Source: Mageeibacillus sp. UBA1193
Lineage (GTDB): Bacteria > Bacillota > Clostridia > Saccharofermentanales > Saccharofermentanaceae
Assembly: GCA_002310155.1 (NCBI GenBank)
Contig: DBYF01000101.1
Span: 3,906 to 13,140, forward strand
Direction: 5' to 3'
Length of the DNA: 9,235 bases
In this document: positions 1 to 6,242 of the stretch, piece after piece
Numbering within the stretch: the stretch's first letter is position 1
Layout of the letters: every line of letters begins with the position of its first letter
Program-made: the position numbers and the translations under genes
The notes under the pieces: generated by a model
The model's input: only the letters and a program-made list of their open reading frames with translations
Told to the model about the DNA's origin: nothing
The model's database searches: none

Positions 1-28
1 TTTTTGATTCATAAGTTTAGTGATACTA

Positions 29-340
29 TCAGTGGCATGTTAACGCGTGCCAATAATAGTCAAGTCTGGCTAATGTCTCAGAAGACTGTGTAGAGCCGCA
101 TACGCCACATGTATCACAGTAATAGTAACCTCTCCAGTCTTCGTATACTCTTCCTCCGCGTGAATATAAGGATGTGGAATATACGATCCACCAAGTTGAA
201 GATGTCCATTTGATTCCCTGTTTGGCGGCAACCTGTAACGAAAGCTGTTCAGTAGATGCTTTTGTTGAAGTTGCGGGAACTGTGAGCAATGAAAGCAAAC
301 AAGCCAAAGTTAACACTAATACAATCATTTTCTTACCCAT
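29..340 (-). CDS. Small secreted Cys/Trp/Tyr-rich protein of unknown function
   Basis: I do not recognise this 103-residue protein. It opens with a clear Sec signal peptide: Lys3-Lys4, a hydrophobic core of about residues 5-22, then a polar stretch with a plausible type I cleavage site after Ala28 (STKA-S). The mature part of about 75 residues is rich in aromatics (Trp45, 50, 51, 69, 97, and a Tyr run at 72-74). It carries four cysteines, Cys75, Cys78, Cys81 and Cys102, with His98 and a C-terminal His103. C-x2-C-x2-C followed by a distant Cys-His could bind metal or form disulfides; this is inference. The ATG is well supported by GGAGGTG on the minus strand (346-352), six bases upstream. It lies 89 bases downstream of the PstS-like gene on the same strand, so it may be co-transcribed or have its own weak promoter. 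Base composition looks more AT-rich than its neighbours. A small secreted peptide or envelope protein are both possible. Confidence 0.7.
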   Translation of the reverse strand: MGKKMIVLVLTLACLLSLLTVPATSTKASTEQLSLQVAAKQGIKWTSSTWWIVYSTSLYSRGGRVYEDWRGYYYCDTCGVCGSTQSSETLARLDYYWHALTCH

Positions 341-360
341 AAATACACCTCCATATAGTT

Positions 361-375
361 GATAATTTCATTATC
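361..375. repeat. Perfect inverted repeat GATAAT-N3-ATTATC upstream of the small secreted gene
   Basis: The 15 bases form a perfect 6-bp inverted repeat around TTC. It lies just upstream of the ribosome binding site of the small secreted protein gene. On the minus strand GATAAT also resembles a -10 hexamer (5/6), but no convincing -35 lies 16-18 bases further up. It could be a small operator, a promoter element or chance in AT-rich sequence. The rest of the 89-base gap (341-429) shows no strong terminator for the PstS-like gene upstream. Confidence 0.3.
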
Positions 376-429
376 CGATAGAGCGTAGGTAAAAGAAATA
401 AAGATAGTGCTTAATTGAATAACAATCTT

Positions 430-1545
430 TCAGGAATCGTATTTCAGTATCTCGGATTCTCCTACATCGACATTGAGAGAACTGTTGGCTGCGATGAGCT
501 CGATGCTCTTTTCGGAACCGATCCAGTCATAGAGCATCCTAGCCGGGCTGTCCGAAGGTTCATCGGCGCGGATCGCGACGTAAGCGGTCGTGATATACGG
601 GTAGGAATGATCCTTGAAGGTCTCTGTCTTCGGGACAACACCGTCGATAGCTACGAGGTCGATATAACCGTTCTCAAACGCCCAGTCGAGGTACGAGATG
701 ATGTTATAGCCGATCGCATACTTGTCGTAGGAGACGGAATCGGTAATGCTCTCCATATCATCCTCGAAGTAGAAGTGATCCATCATCTTAGAGAAATCCG
801 GTGCGTCGCCGTCAGGCCACAGGAATTCTTCGAAGAGACGCTGGCTGCCGGACTGGTCATCACGGAAATAGGGATGGATCTCCGCGTCAGGGCCTCCGAC
901 CTGTTTCCAGTTCGTGATCTTACATTCATAGATACCGCGGATCTGATCCTGCGTGAGGCTCTTTACCGGGCAGTCCGGAGCAACGATAAAGCCGAGTCCG
1001 TCGTAGCCGTATGGCTTCATCTCAATGTTGGTCTTTACTTCACGGAAATGCTTCTCTTCCTCTTCGGTAGGTGCGACGAGGAAAACGAGATCTGCAACTC
1101 TATCCGCCAGGTTGATCCATGCACCATGCGTCTTCGAACACATCGGAGCTCGGGACTGGTCATTACCCATGAAGTATTCGTATACAGCTGCCGTGATCGG
1201 CTTTCTCGCAGTGGAACTGTCAATGATCGGGAAGCGCTCCGGATAGAGCTTAAAGTAAGCCTGTGTATCATCTAAAGTTACCATCGTGTCCGTGAAGGAT
1301 TCCGATTCTGTAGTCGTCGTATCTTCCGTAGTTTCTGAAGTCTCTGTAGTCTCTGTAGTCTCTGTAGTCGACTCAGTCGTCGGTTCCGTCGTAGTCGTTG
1401 TGGTGGTTTCCTCTGTCGTTAACTTGGCTTTGCGATCACTGTCCTTCGTCTTACATGCGGAGAAAAGAAACGCGACCGATACGATCAAGGCGACGATTTT
1501 ACAAGAACGTAGATGTGCCCCTGAAAGTGCTTTTGCATTAAACAT
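430..1545 (-). CDS. PstS-like solute-binding lipoprotein with Thr/Glu-rich linker
   Basis: A 371-residue substrate-binding protein of the PstS/PBP2 type, probably anchored outside the membrane as a lipoprotein. Positively charged residues and a hydrophobic segment lead to a lipobox, LFSAC, with the lipidated Cys at residue 31. Residues about 43-82 are a low-complexity Thr/Glu linker that would hold the binding domain off the membrane. The binding domain starts near residue 105: DSSTARKP (109-116) matches the ligand loop of PstS proteins, GIYECKITNWKQVGG follows, and RDDQSGSQR (228-236) matches the second phosphate-contact loop. Phosphate is the likely ligand but another oxyanion is possible. 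No pstC, pstA or pstB is nearby, so it may be a sensor or accessory binder. I chose the ATG at 1545 because AAGAGGT lies eight bases upstream (1554-1560) and the promoter-like motif sits further up. An in-frame ATG at 1587 would add 14 residues but has only AGGG close by and would leave a leader of about 10 bases. Confidence 0.85.
   Translation of the reverse strand: MFNAKALSGAHLRSCKIVALIVSVAFLFSACKTKDSDRKAKLTTEETTTTTTTEPTTESTTETTETTETSETTEDTTTTESESFTDTMVTLDDTQAYFKLYPERFPIIDSSTARKPITAAVYEYFMGNDQSRAPMCSKTHGAWINLADRVADLVFLVAPTEEEEKHFREVKTNIEMKPYGYDGLGFIVAPDCPVKSLTQDQIRGIYECKITNWKQVGGPDAEIHPYFRDDQSGSQRLFEEFLWPDGDAPDFSKMMDHFYFEDDMESITDSVSYDKYAIGYNIISYLDWAFENGYIDLVAIDGVVPKTETFKDHSYPYITTAYVAIRADEPSDSPARMLYDWIGSEKSIELIAANSSLNVDVGESEILKYDS
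1341..1367. repeat. Three perfect tandem copies of a 9-bp unit in the lipoprotein linker
   Basis: TCTCTGTAG (plus strand) occurs three times head to tail, with a degenerate fourth copy at 1332-1340. On the coding minus strand each unit encodes a three-residue Thr-Thr-Glu repeat in the lipoprotein linker. Because the unit is a multiple of three, gain or loss of copies would change linker length without breaking the frame. Confidence 0.85.
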
Positions 1546-1553
1546 ATCCCAAT

Positions 1554-1560
1554 ACCTCTT
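1554..1560 (-). promoter_or_regulatory. Ribosome binding site deciding the start of the PstS-like gene
   Basis: AAGAGGT on the minus strand lies eight bases before the ATG at 1545. The upstream in-frame ATG at 1587 lacks a comparable site, so this element favours the shorter protein. Confidence 0.55.
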
Positions 1561-1603
1561 AAAACTTGTTTCCCGGTCAGTACCCATCTGACCCTATACT
1601 TGG

Positions 1604-1612
1604 ATTGTAGCA
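1604..1612 (-). promoter_or_regulatory. Extended -10 promoter for the PstS-like gene
   Basis: On the minus strand TGCTACAAT is a TG-n extended -10 with a 5/6 match to TATAAT. The -35 region (about 1626-1633) is only T-rich, which an extended -10 can tolerate. It lies between the intrinsic terminator at 1637-1674 and the lipoprotein gene, so this gene would be transcribed separately from the CapA-like gene. Initiation near 1597 would leave a leader of about 50 bases before the ATG at 1545. Confidence 0.5.
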
Positions 1613-1636
1613 CGTGGGAAGAAGAAAGAATATACG

Positions 1637-1674
1637 AAAAATAAAAGCTCCGACGAGGAACCGGAGCTTTTATT
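1637..1674 (-). terminator. Intrinsic terminator after the CapA-like gene
   Basis: AAAAGCTCCG (1643-1652) and CGGAGCTTTT (1662-1671) pair perfectly around a 9-base loop, and the pairing can extend to 13 bp. On the minus strand the GC-rich stem is followed by the T-tract TTTTATTTTT (1646 down to 1637). It starts 22 bases after the stop codon of the CapA-like gene. The flanking A/T arms are symmetric, so it could also work on the plus strand, but no plus-strand gene ends here. Confidence 0.9.
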
Positions 1675-1696
1675 CATAACAGGGAGGCTGTATTGC

Positions 1697-3157
1697 TTAA
1701 TCCTGCTTCATTTCATAATACTTGGTGGTAAAGACTCCATCGAAGAAGTTCTCTACGTATGTAGGAGTGATCTCCCACTTTCTCTGCGTTCTTGAGATCT
1801 CTGTGGTGTAATCCTCAAGGAGATATACAGTGTAGTCCATATCTACACCGCGGTAGTTAACAAGCGGAACCGCTTCCACGCTCTCGATGGAAACTTTGTT
1901 GCCCTGCTTCTTGATCCTTACCTTCGCTAGAGCCTCAACATAGGTCTCGTTCCAAGGCATGTTGGAAACGAAATTGCCGAGAGAGTAGAAGCAAGGAACT
2001 TCTTTACCGTCAGCGGTGGTCAGGATCTCCAGAGGCTGGATAACGTGCGGGTGAGTACCGATGATCAGGTCAGCGCCTGCATCTGCGATCTGCTGAGCGA
2101 GGCTCTTCTGATACCACGAAGGTGTCGTCTGATACTCTTCACCCCAGTGCGGGAACACGATAACGATGTCTGCCTGCTCGCGTGCTTTTGCAATGTCGGC
2201 CTTGATGAGCTCGATATCGATGAGCTTGACCATGTACTTGGAATCTGCAGGGAGAGTAAAACCATTGAGGTTCTGTGTGTAGTTAAGGTAAGCGACCTTC
2301 ACGCCCTTATACTCACCGATCACGATATTGTCGTAATCTTCAGGGGAGTCATACATACCGGTGAGGAGAACGTCGTCCTGGCTCTTCCAGAATTCGATAT
2401 CTTCAAGAGCGATGTTTCTGCCCTTATCCCAGCTGTGGTTCGTAGCGTGAGTGATAACATTGAAGCCTGCGTTAACGACTGCTTCGCCGCACTCGATCGG
2501 AGCACCGAATACAGGGAAGTTGGTCCACTGCGAACGGTCGGAAGTAAGAACGACTTCCTGGTTGATGATTCGGATGTCTGCTTCGCTGATGTAATCCTTG
2601 ATGTTCGCGTAGATACCGTCATAGTTATAGGTTCCGTCTTCCTGAAGACCGGAATTGGTGATCATGAGGTGATAGAGGTTATCGCCGACAGCGACCAGGT
2701 CTACATACTCGGTCTCGCCGGTGATACCGTATTCTTTACAGAATTCTGCGTTTCTGGAATCGTAAGTGAAGGAGTTGAGAAGATGCTGTCTCATCGCGCC
2801 GGCATTCAACTGGCGGGTCCAGTATTCCTTCGTATCTGTGTCTTTACCACGGCCGATTCCGACGAGATCGTAGGAATCGTAAACGGGTGTCTCCATGACA
2901 GGCATCTCGAGTTCTTCCGCAGGAAGCTCTGCAGGAGCAGTATTCTCCAGGACGACCACCTGATTATTGCCCGCAGGAGAAGCACCGTAGTCGGAGATCT
3001 CTACGTTCTGGTCTGCCGAATGTACCGGCTGGGTCATCTGTTTCATGTTCCATCTGGAATGCAGGAGAAGTGCGGTGGGGAAAGCAAGCAAAACCGTCAC
3101 AACTGCGACCAGTTTCGCGATCTCTTGACCTCTGGATTTTGCACGTCTGTTTTTCAA
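1697..3157 (-). CDS. CapA-family metallophosphatase-like protein, membrane-anchored
   Basis: A 486-residue protein of the CapA (poly-gamma-glutamate synthesis / PGA_cap) family, a calcineurin-like metallophosphatase fold. One N-terminal hydrophobic segment (about residues 15-33) after a basic stretch suggests a signal anchor, with the rest outside. A non-conserved spacer runs to about residue 150. Family motifs follow in order: VAVGDN (155-160), INQE (198-201), ATNHSWD (238-244), FPHWGEEY (335-342), GTHPHVIQ (367-374) and YSLGNF (391-396). GDN and NQE variants of the metal-ligand motifs are common in clostridial relatives as far as I recall. The start is TTG, supported by AAGGGG on the minus strand (3167-3172) nine bases upstream; no better in-frame ATG lies nearby. 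No capB or capC homologue is present, so poly-glutamate capsule synthesis is not implied. Cell-wall or polymer hydrolysis is possible but unproven. Transcription probably starts near 3183 from the shared-hexamer promoter and ends at the terminator at 1637-1674. Confidence 0.9.
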   Translation of the reverse strand: MKNRRAKSRGQEIAKLVAVVTVLLAFPTALLLHSRWNMKQMTQPVHSADQNVEISDYGASPAGNNQVVVLENTAPAELPAEELEMPVMETPVYDSYDLVGIGRGKDTDTKEYWTRQLNAGAMRQHLLNSFTYDSRNAEFCKEYGITGETEYVDLVAVGDNLYHLMITNSGLQEDGTYNYDGIYANIKDYISEADIRIINQEVVLTSDRSQWTNFPVFGAPIECGEAVVNAGFNVITHATNHSWDKGRNIALEDIEFWKSQDDVLLTGMYDSPEDYDNIVIGEYKGVKVAYLNYTQNLNGFTLPADSKYMVKLIDIELIKADIAKAREQADIVIVFPHWGEEYQTTPSWYQKSLAQQIADAGADLIIGTHPHVIQPLEILTTADGKEVPCFYSLGNFVSNMPWNETYVEALAKVRIKKQGNKVSIESVEAVPLVNYRGVDMDYTVYLLEDYTTEISRTQRKWEITPTYVENFFDGVFTTKYYEMKQD

Positions 3158-3189
3158 AATCTCAAGCCCCTTTATACCTTCATAATAAA

Positions 3190-3218
3190 ATTCTATAAAT
3201 AACTTTTAATATTTGCAA
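3190..3218 (-). promoter_or_regulatory. Promoter of the CapA-like gene
   Basis: On the minus strand TTGCAA (3218-3213) serves as -35 (4/6), followed by an exact 17-bp spacer and TAGAAT (3195-3190) as -10 (5/6). Initiation near 3183 would give a short leader of about 25 bases before the TTG start. The -35 hexamer is the same six base pairs used by the divergent prmA promoter. Confidence 0.6.
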
Positions 3219-3241
3219 CAGGTTTTTGAAGGTTGTAAAAT
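3213..3241 (+). promoter_or_regulatory. Promoter of prmA and the downstream signalling genes
   Basis: TTGCAA (3213-3218, 4/6 to the -35 consensus), an exact 17-bp spacer and TAAAAT (3236-3241, 5/6 to the -10 consensus). Initiation near 3248 would leave about 30 bases before the preferred prmA ATG at 3279. Because TTGCAA is its own reverse complement it also fits as the -35 of the leftward promoter. Confidence 0.6.
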
Positions 3242-3278
3242 AAATGCAAAATAAATATTTGTGAGTGTGAATGTTTTT

Positions 3279-4304
3279 ATGAAATGGGTGGAGATCGAGA
3301 TCACGACAACAGAAGACGCATCGGACGCTATTTGCGAGATGCTTTCCCAGCTGGGAGCCGACGGAATCGCCGTCTGTGACCCTCTGGAGATCAAAAGGAT
3401 CATCGACGATCCGGACTCTCTGGCATATGCCGATGACGGATTTGTGGATTCACTGGGATCGGATGTAAAGATCCAGGCTTACTTCGCAGAATTCGATGAC
3501 GGTATCCGTCTCGGGGCGAAAGAAGAGGAATACGAGAATCCTGAGGGCGTCGGCACGATCTACGGAAACATCGCAACAGGAAGTAAATCACTTGAGGAGA
3601 CGATCTCTTTACTGGAAGAGCGTCTCGCCGCGATCGGGGAATTCCTTCCGGTCGGTGACGGTAAGGTCTCCTATAAATACGTCAAAGACGAAGACTGGGA
3701 AAACGAGTGGAAGAAAGATTACCATGCTTTCTCCGTATCCCCGCGTGTGACGATCGCACCTTCGTGGGAAAGAGAATCCGTAAGTGAGACGGAAGACCAG
3801 AAAGTGGTCTATCTTGACCCGGGTTCCGCCTTCGGAACAGGAACACATGAAACTACATCTATGTGTGCAGAATTCATTGACGAGCATCTATCTACAGAGG
3901 ATTCCGTCCTCGATGTAGGCTGCGGTTCGGGCATTCTTGCTATCATCTGCAGTAAGCTCGGCGCCAAGGATGTCGAGGCTTGTGACATCGACAGACTGGC
4001 GGTAGACGTTGCTGTGCAGAACTGTAAGGAAAACGACGTGGACGTCGACTGCTATACCGGTGAACTGAAAGATGCGAAGAAGGAAGGCTACAGCCTGATC
4101 ATCGCGAACATCGTTGCCGAGATCATCGCAGGGATCGCGCCGCTGGTTCCGGGTAAACTTCTCCCTGGCGGAAGATTCATCACCAGTGGTATCATTGACC
4201 ATAAGAAAGAGATCGCTCTTAAGGCTTGTGAAGAAGCAGGCCTCAAGCTGATCGAAGAGAAGCAGAAGGGCGACTGGCACGCGTATTATTTCGAGAAGCA
4301 GTAA
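3279..4304 (+). CDS. prmA: Ribosomal protein L11 methyltransferase
   Basis: PrmA uses S-adenosylmethionine to trimethylate lysines and the N-terminus of ribosomal protein L11 in the cytoplasm. From the ATG at 3279 the protein has 341 residues, slightly longer than the roughly 290-315 usual for the family. It has the expected parts: an N-terminal L11-recognition domain beginning MKWVEIEI, the DEDWENEWKK linker motif (137-146), the diagnostic DPGSAFGTGTHETT (180-193), the SAM-binding loop LDVGCGSGILAI (211-222), and NIVAEI (277-282) in the place of the catalytic-region NILA motif. The extra length lies mainly in an acidic insertion between about residues 40 and 100. An in-frame GTG at 3261 would add six residues, but relatives start at MKW, so I prefer 3279. 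Neither start has a clear Shine-Dalgarno sequence. It is first in the rightward run, 22 bases before the response regulator, which suggests co-transcription. Function is secure; the exact start is not. Confidence 0.93.
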   Translation: MKWVEIEITTTEDASDAICEMLSQLGADGIAVCDPLEIKRIIDDPDSLAYADDGFVDSLGSDVKIQAYFAEFDDGIRLGAKEEEYENPEGVGTIYGNIATGSKSLEETISLLEERLAAIGEFLPVGDGKVSYKYVKDEDWENEWKKDYHAFSVSPRVTIAPSWERESVSETEDQKVVYLDPGSAFGTGTHETTSMCAEFIDEHLSTEDSVLDVGCGSGILAIICSKLGAKDVEACDIDRLAVDVAVQNCKENDVDVDCYTGELKDAKKEGYSLIIANIVAEIIAGIAPLVPGKLLPGGRFITSGIIDHKKEIALKACEEAGLKLIEEKQKGDWHAYYFEKQ

Positions 4305-4315
4305 TTGCTTCCTTT

Positions 4316-4321
4316 AGGGAG
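4316..4321 (+). promoter_or_regulatory. Ribosome binding site deciding the response regulator start
   Basis: AGGGAG ends at 4321, five bases before the ATG at 4327. It overlaps the in-frame GTG at 4321, which therefore cannot use it, so the protein should start at 4327 (MAYKIL) rather than 4321. Confidence 0.7.
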
Positions 4322-4326
4322 TGGAC

Positions 4327-5019
4327 ATGGCGTATAAGATTCTCATCATCGACGATGACAGGGATATCCTTCTGATCATCTCGGATATGCTCTCGGGCTA
4401 CGGCTATGAAGTCACGACGGCAGAATCCGCGGACGAAGCTTTTGATCTTTTGTCTAAGAACTCCTACCATCTCCTGCTTCTCGATATCAACCTTCCGGAT
4501 GCGGACGGATTCGAGATCTGTAAGCAGCTCCGTGAAGTATCGACTGTTCCAGTGATCTTCGCAAGCGCCCGCACATCGGAGAGCGACCGTATCTCAGGCT
4601 ATGAGATCGGCGGAGACGATTATCTCCCGAAGCCCTATTCCATGAAGGAACTCCTTGTTCATGTGCAGGCATTACTTCGTCGCACGTATGGATTCTCGAC
4701 GGAAGAGAAGATCGTCAATTTCGGGGATATCTCCGTTAACATTACTTCAAGGTCGGTAACGAAAAACGGAGAGCCGGTAGCGCTGTCGCTTCGTGAGTTC
4801 GACCTGCTGGCTTTCCTGTGTGAGCATAAGAACGAAGCGATGCCGAAGGATAAGATCCTGACGTCTGTATGGGGTGCTTTTATGACATCGGAAGCTTCGA
4901 CCCTGACCGTACATATCCGCTGGCTCCGTGAAAAACTCGAGGAAGACCCGGCGGACCCGAAGTTTATCAAGACCGTCTATAAAGTAGGCTACATGCTGGA
5001 GGTGCCGGAGAATGCGTAA
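4327..5019 (+). CDS. OmpR/PhoB-family response regulator
   Basis: A 230-residue cytoplasmic DNA-binding response regulator. The receiver domain (about 3-118) has the acidic cluster Asp9-Asp10-Asp11, the phosphoacceptor Asp53 in LLLLDINLP, Ser80 at the Thr/Ser switch position, Tyr99 as the aromatic switch and the invariant Lys102 in LPKPY. The C-terminal winged helix (about 133-227) is of Trans_Reg_C type, with REFDLLAFL, a VHIRWLREKLE recognition-helix region and the closing YKVGYMLE hairpin. All catalytic receiver residues are present, so it should be phosphorylatable. It overlaps the histidine kinase gene by eight bases, a strong sign that the two are a cognate pair made from one message. 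The neighbouring ABC transporter genes are the likely regulatory target, by analogy with two-component/ABC modules of Firmicutes; the actual regulon cannot be seen here. Confidence 0.95.
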   Translation: MAYKILIIDDDRDILLIISDMLSGYGYEVTTAESADEAFDLLSKNSYHLLLLDINLPDADGFEICKQLREVSTVPVIFASARTSESDRISGYEIGGDDYLPKPYSMKELLVHVQALLRRTYGFSTEEKIVNFGDISVNITSRSVTKNGEPVALSLREFDLLAFLCEHKNEAMPKDKILTSVWGAFMTSEASTLTVHIRWLREKLEEDPADPKFIKTVYKVGYMLEVPENA

Positions 5020-6151
5020 ACGTGTGATCGGCATCTTCGCCGTTTTATTGATCCTTCTGATCCTTCTGACCGTGATGCTCTATCTCGGTTCGGGGAAAAG
5101 AGGGGACGAATCCACAAGTGAGAACCTCGTTAAGATCAATGAGATCGAGAAGCTCATCGAGGACGAAAACACGGAAAAAGCCTCCGAAAAACTCTCGGAT
5201 CTGTCGGATGATCTGCGGAAATGTAATGCCGGATCGGGCCGGGACAGCCGGATCCTGATCATCGGAGGCATTTCCTGCATATTCCTTCTAAGTGCCGGAA
5301 TCTTCGTATTTGTAACAGTGTTACACCCGCTGAAGAAAATCTCGAAGTACACCAGTGAGATCGCCAAAGGCAACACGGACATCCCGCTGACTTACGACAG
5401 AGGATCAGAGGTCGGGGAATTCTCCTGGGCGTTCGACAGCATGAGAAAAGAACTCAATAAAGCACGTGCTTCGGAGAAGGAAGCGATCGAGAATAATAAG
5501 ACGGTCATCGCGACACTGTCCCATGACATCAAGACACCGATCACCTCGATCCGTGCTTATGCGGAAGGCCTCGAAGCGAACATGGACAGCACTCCCGAGA
5601 AACGTGCCCAGTACCTTCAGGTCATCATGAAAAAGAGCGATGAAGTCAGTAAAGTCACGGATGACCTGCTGCTACACTCCCTGTCAGACATGAACCGACT
5701 GAAAGTCGAGAAGAAGGAGTTCGAGATAAGTGCTTTTGTAGCGGGCGCGGTAAAGGATCTCGATCCGGACGGAAAAGAGATCTCGTATGACTCCTGCGGT
5801 ATCGAAGGAGATGTTAGCGCTGACCCCGACCGACTCCTGCAGTGTGTCGAGAACCTGGTCACCAACGCTCGTAAATACGCTCCGGGGCCGATCTCCGTAA
5901 GGCTCGAAAGAAAAGATTCAAGTATATCTATATGTATAAAAGACAGCGGCAAGGGTATTCCGGACGAGGATATGCCGTTCATCTTCGATAAGTTCTATAG
6001 AGGACATAACAAAGGATCGCAGCAGGGATCCGGACTCGGTCTTTATATCGTGAAGTATCTCATGACACAGATGGATGGAGATATCACGCTGCAGAATATG
6101 CCGGACGGATTACTGGCGAAGCTGATACTTCCGATTGAGAAAAAAGATTGA
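5012..6151 (+). CDS. Sensor histidine kinase, cognate to the upstream regulator
   Basis: A 379-residue membrane sensor kinase. Transmembrane segments lie at about residues 5-25 and 81-104 and enclose an extracytoplasmic loop of about 55 residues, highly charged (Glu/Lys/Asp) and probably helical. A HAMP linker follows (about 105-157), then the dimerisation domain with the phosphoacceptor His171 in TLSHDIKTPITSIRAYAEGL, and an HATPase domain: N box NLVTNARKYA (281-290), G1 DSGKGIP (311-317), F box FDKFYR (325-330) and G2 GSGLGLYI (339-346). All catalytic boxes are intact. The ATG lies inside the 3' end of the regulator gene, with GGAGG (4998-5002) nine bases upstream. The short sensor loop is larger than in loop-less BceS-type kinases, where the transporter does the sensing. 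It may bind a ligand directly, or sense through the nearby ABC transporter. The stimulus is unknown. Confidence 0.95.
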   Translation: MRKRVIGIFAVLLILLILLTVMLYLGSGKRGDESTSENLVKINEIEKLIEDENTEKASEKLSDLSDDLRKCNAGSGRDSRILIIGGISCIFLLSAGIFVFVTVLHPLKKISKYTSEIAKGNTDIPLTYDRGSEVGEFSWAFDSMRKELNKARASEKEAIENNKTVIATLSHDIKTPITSIRAYAEGLEANMDSTPEKRAQYLQVIMKKSDEVSKVTDDLLLHSLSDMNRLKVEKKEFEISAFVAGAVKDLDPDGKEISYDSCGIEGDVSADPDRLLQCVENLVTNARKYAPGPISVRLERKDSSISICIKDSGKGIPDEDMPFIFDKFYRGHNKGSQQGSGLGLYIVKYLMTQMDGDITLQNMPDGLLAKLILPIEKKD

Positions 6152-6164
6152 TCATGGAGAAAGG

Positions 6165-6179
6165 TTAAGGACTTCTTAA
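6165..6179. promoter_or_regulatory. Candidate operator: inverted repeat TTAAG-N5-CTTAA before the ABC genes
   Basis: A perfect 5-bp inverted repeat with a 5-base spacer sits in the 91-base gap between the kinase and the ABC ATPase. This gap is the only substantial break in the rightward run, so a separate ABC promoter here is plausible. A weak pair, CGGACA (6190-6195) and TATATG (6212-6217) with a 16-bp spacer, lies just downstream. The repeat would then lie upstream of -35, where OmpR-type activators often bind. The arms are short and the match could be chance. Confidence 0.25.
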
Positions 6180-6242
6180 TATGTTTTCACGGACAATGGG
6201 TACAACGAAAATATATGAGAAGGAAAAAGGAGACAAAAACAC

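Noticed and set aside
21..31. TGATA-C-TATCA inverted repeat as a terminator of the small secreted gene
   Set aside because: It overlaps the stop codon, is AT-rich with a one-base loop that cannot form a stable hairpin, and the window ends too soon to judge what follows.
390..425. Minus-strand TTGTTA / 17 bp / TTTATT as a promoter for the small secreted gene
   Set aside because: Both hexamers are only 4/6 matches in AT-rich sequence, so it is not distinguishable from background.
415..1275. Long plus-strand open frame of 286 codons
   Set aside because: It is antisense to the PstS-like lipoprotein, whose lipobox and ligand motifs are clear. Its translation shows no recognisable domain and it has no convincing ribosome binding site.
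1286..1420. Repeated region as a CRISPR-like array
   Set aside because: The repeats are 9-bp codon repeats for Thr/Glu without spacers and lie inside the lipoprotein reading frame.
2045..3202. Long plus-strand open frame of 385 codons
   Set aside because: It lies opposite the CapA-like gene, which has all family motifs in order. Its own translation resembles no family and it would run across the divergent promoter region.
3261..3278. GTG at 3261 as the prmA start
   Set aside because: It adds MSVNVF before the conserved MKW start, has no ribosome binding site and lies only about 13 bases after the predicted transcription start.
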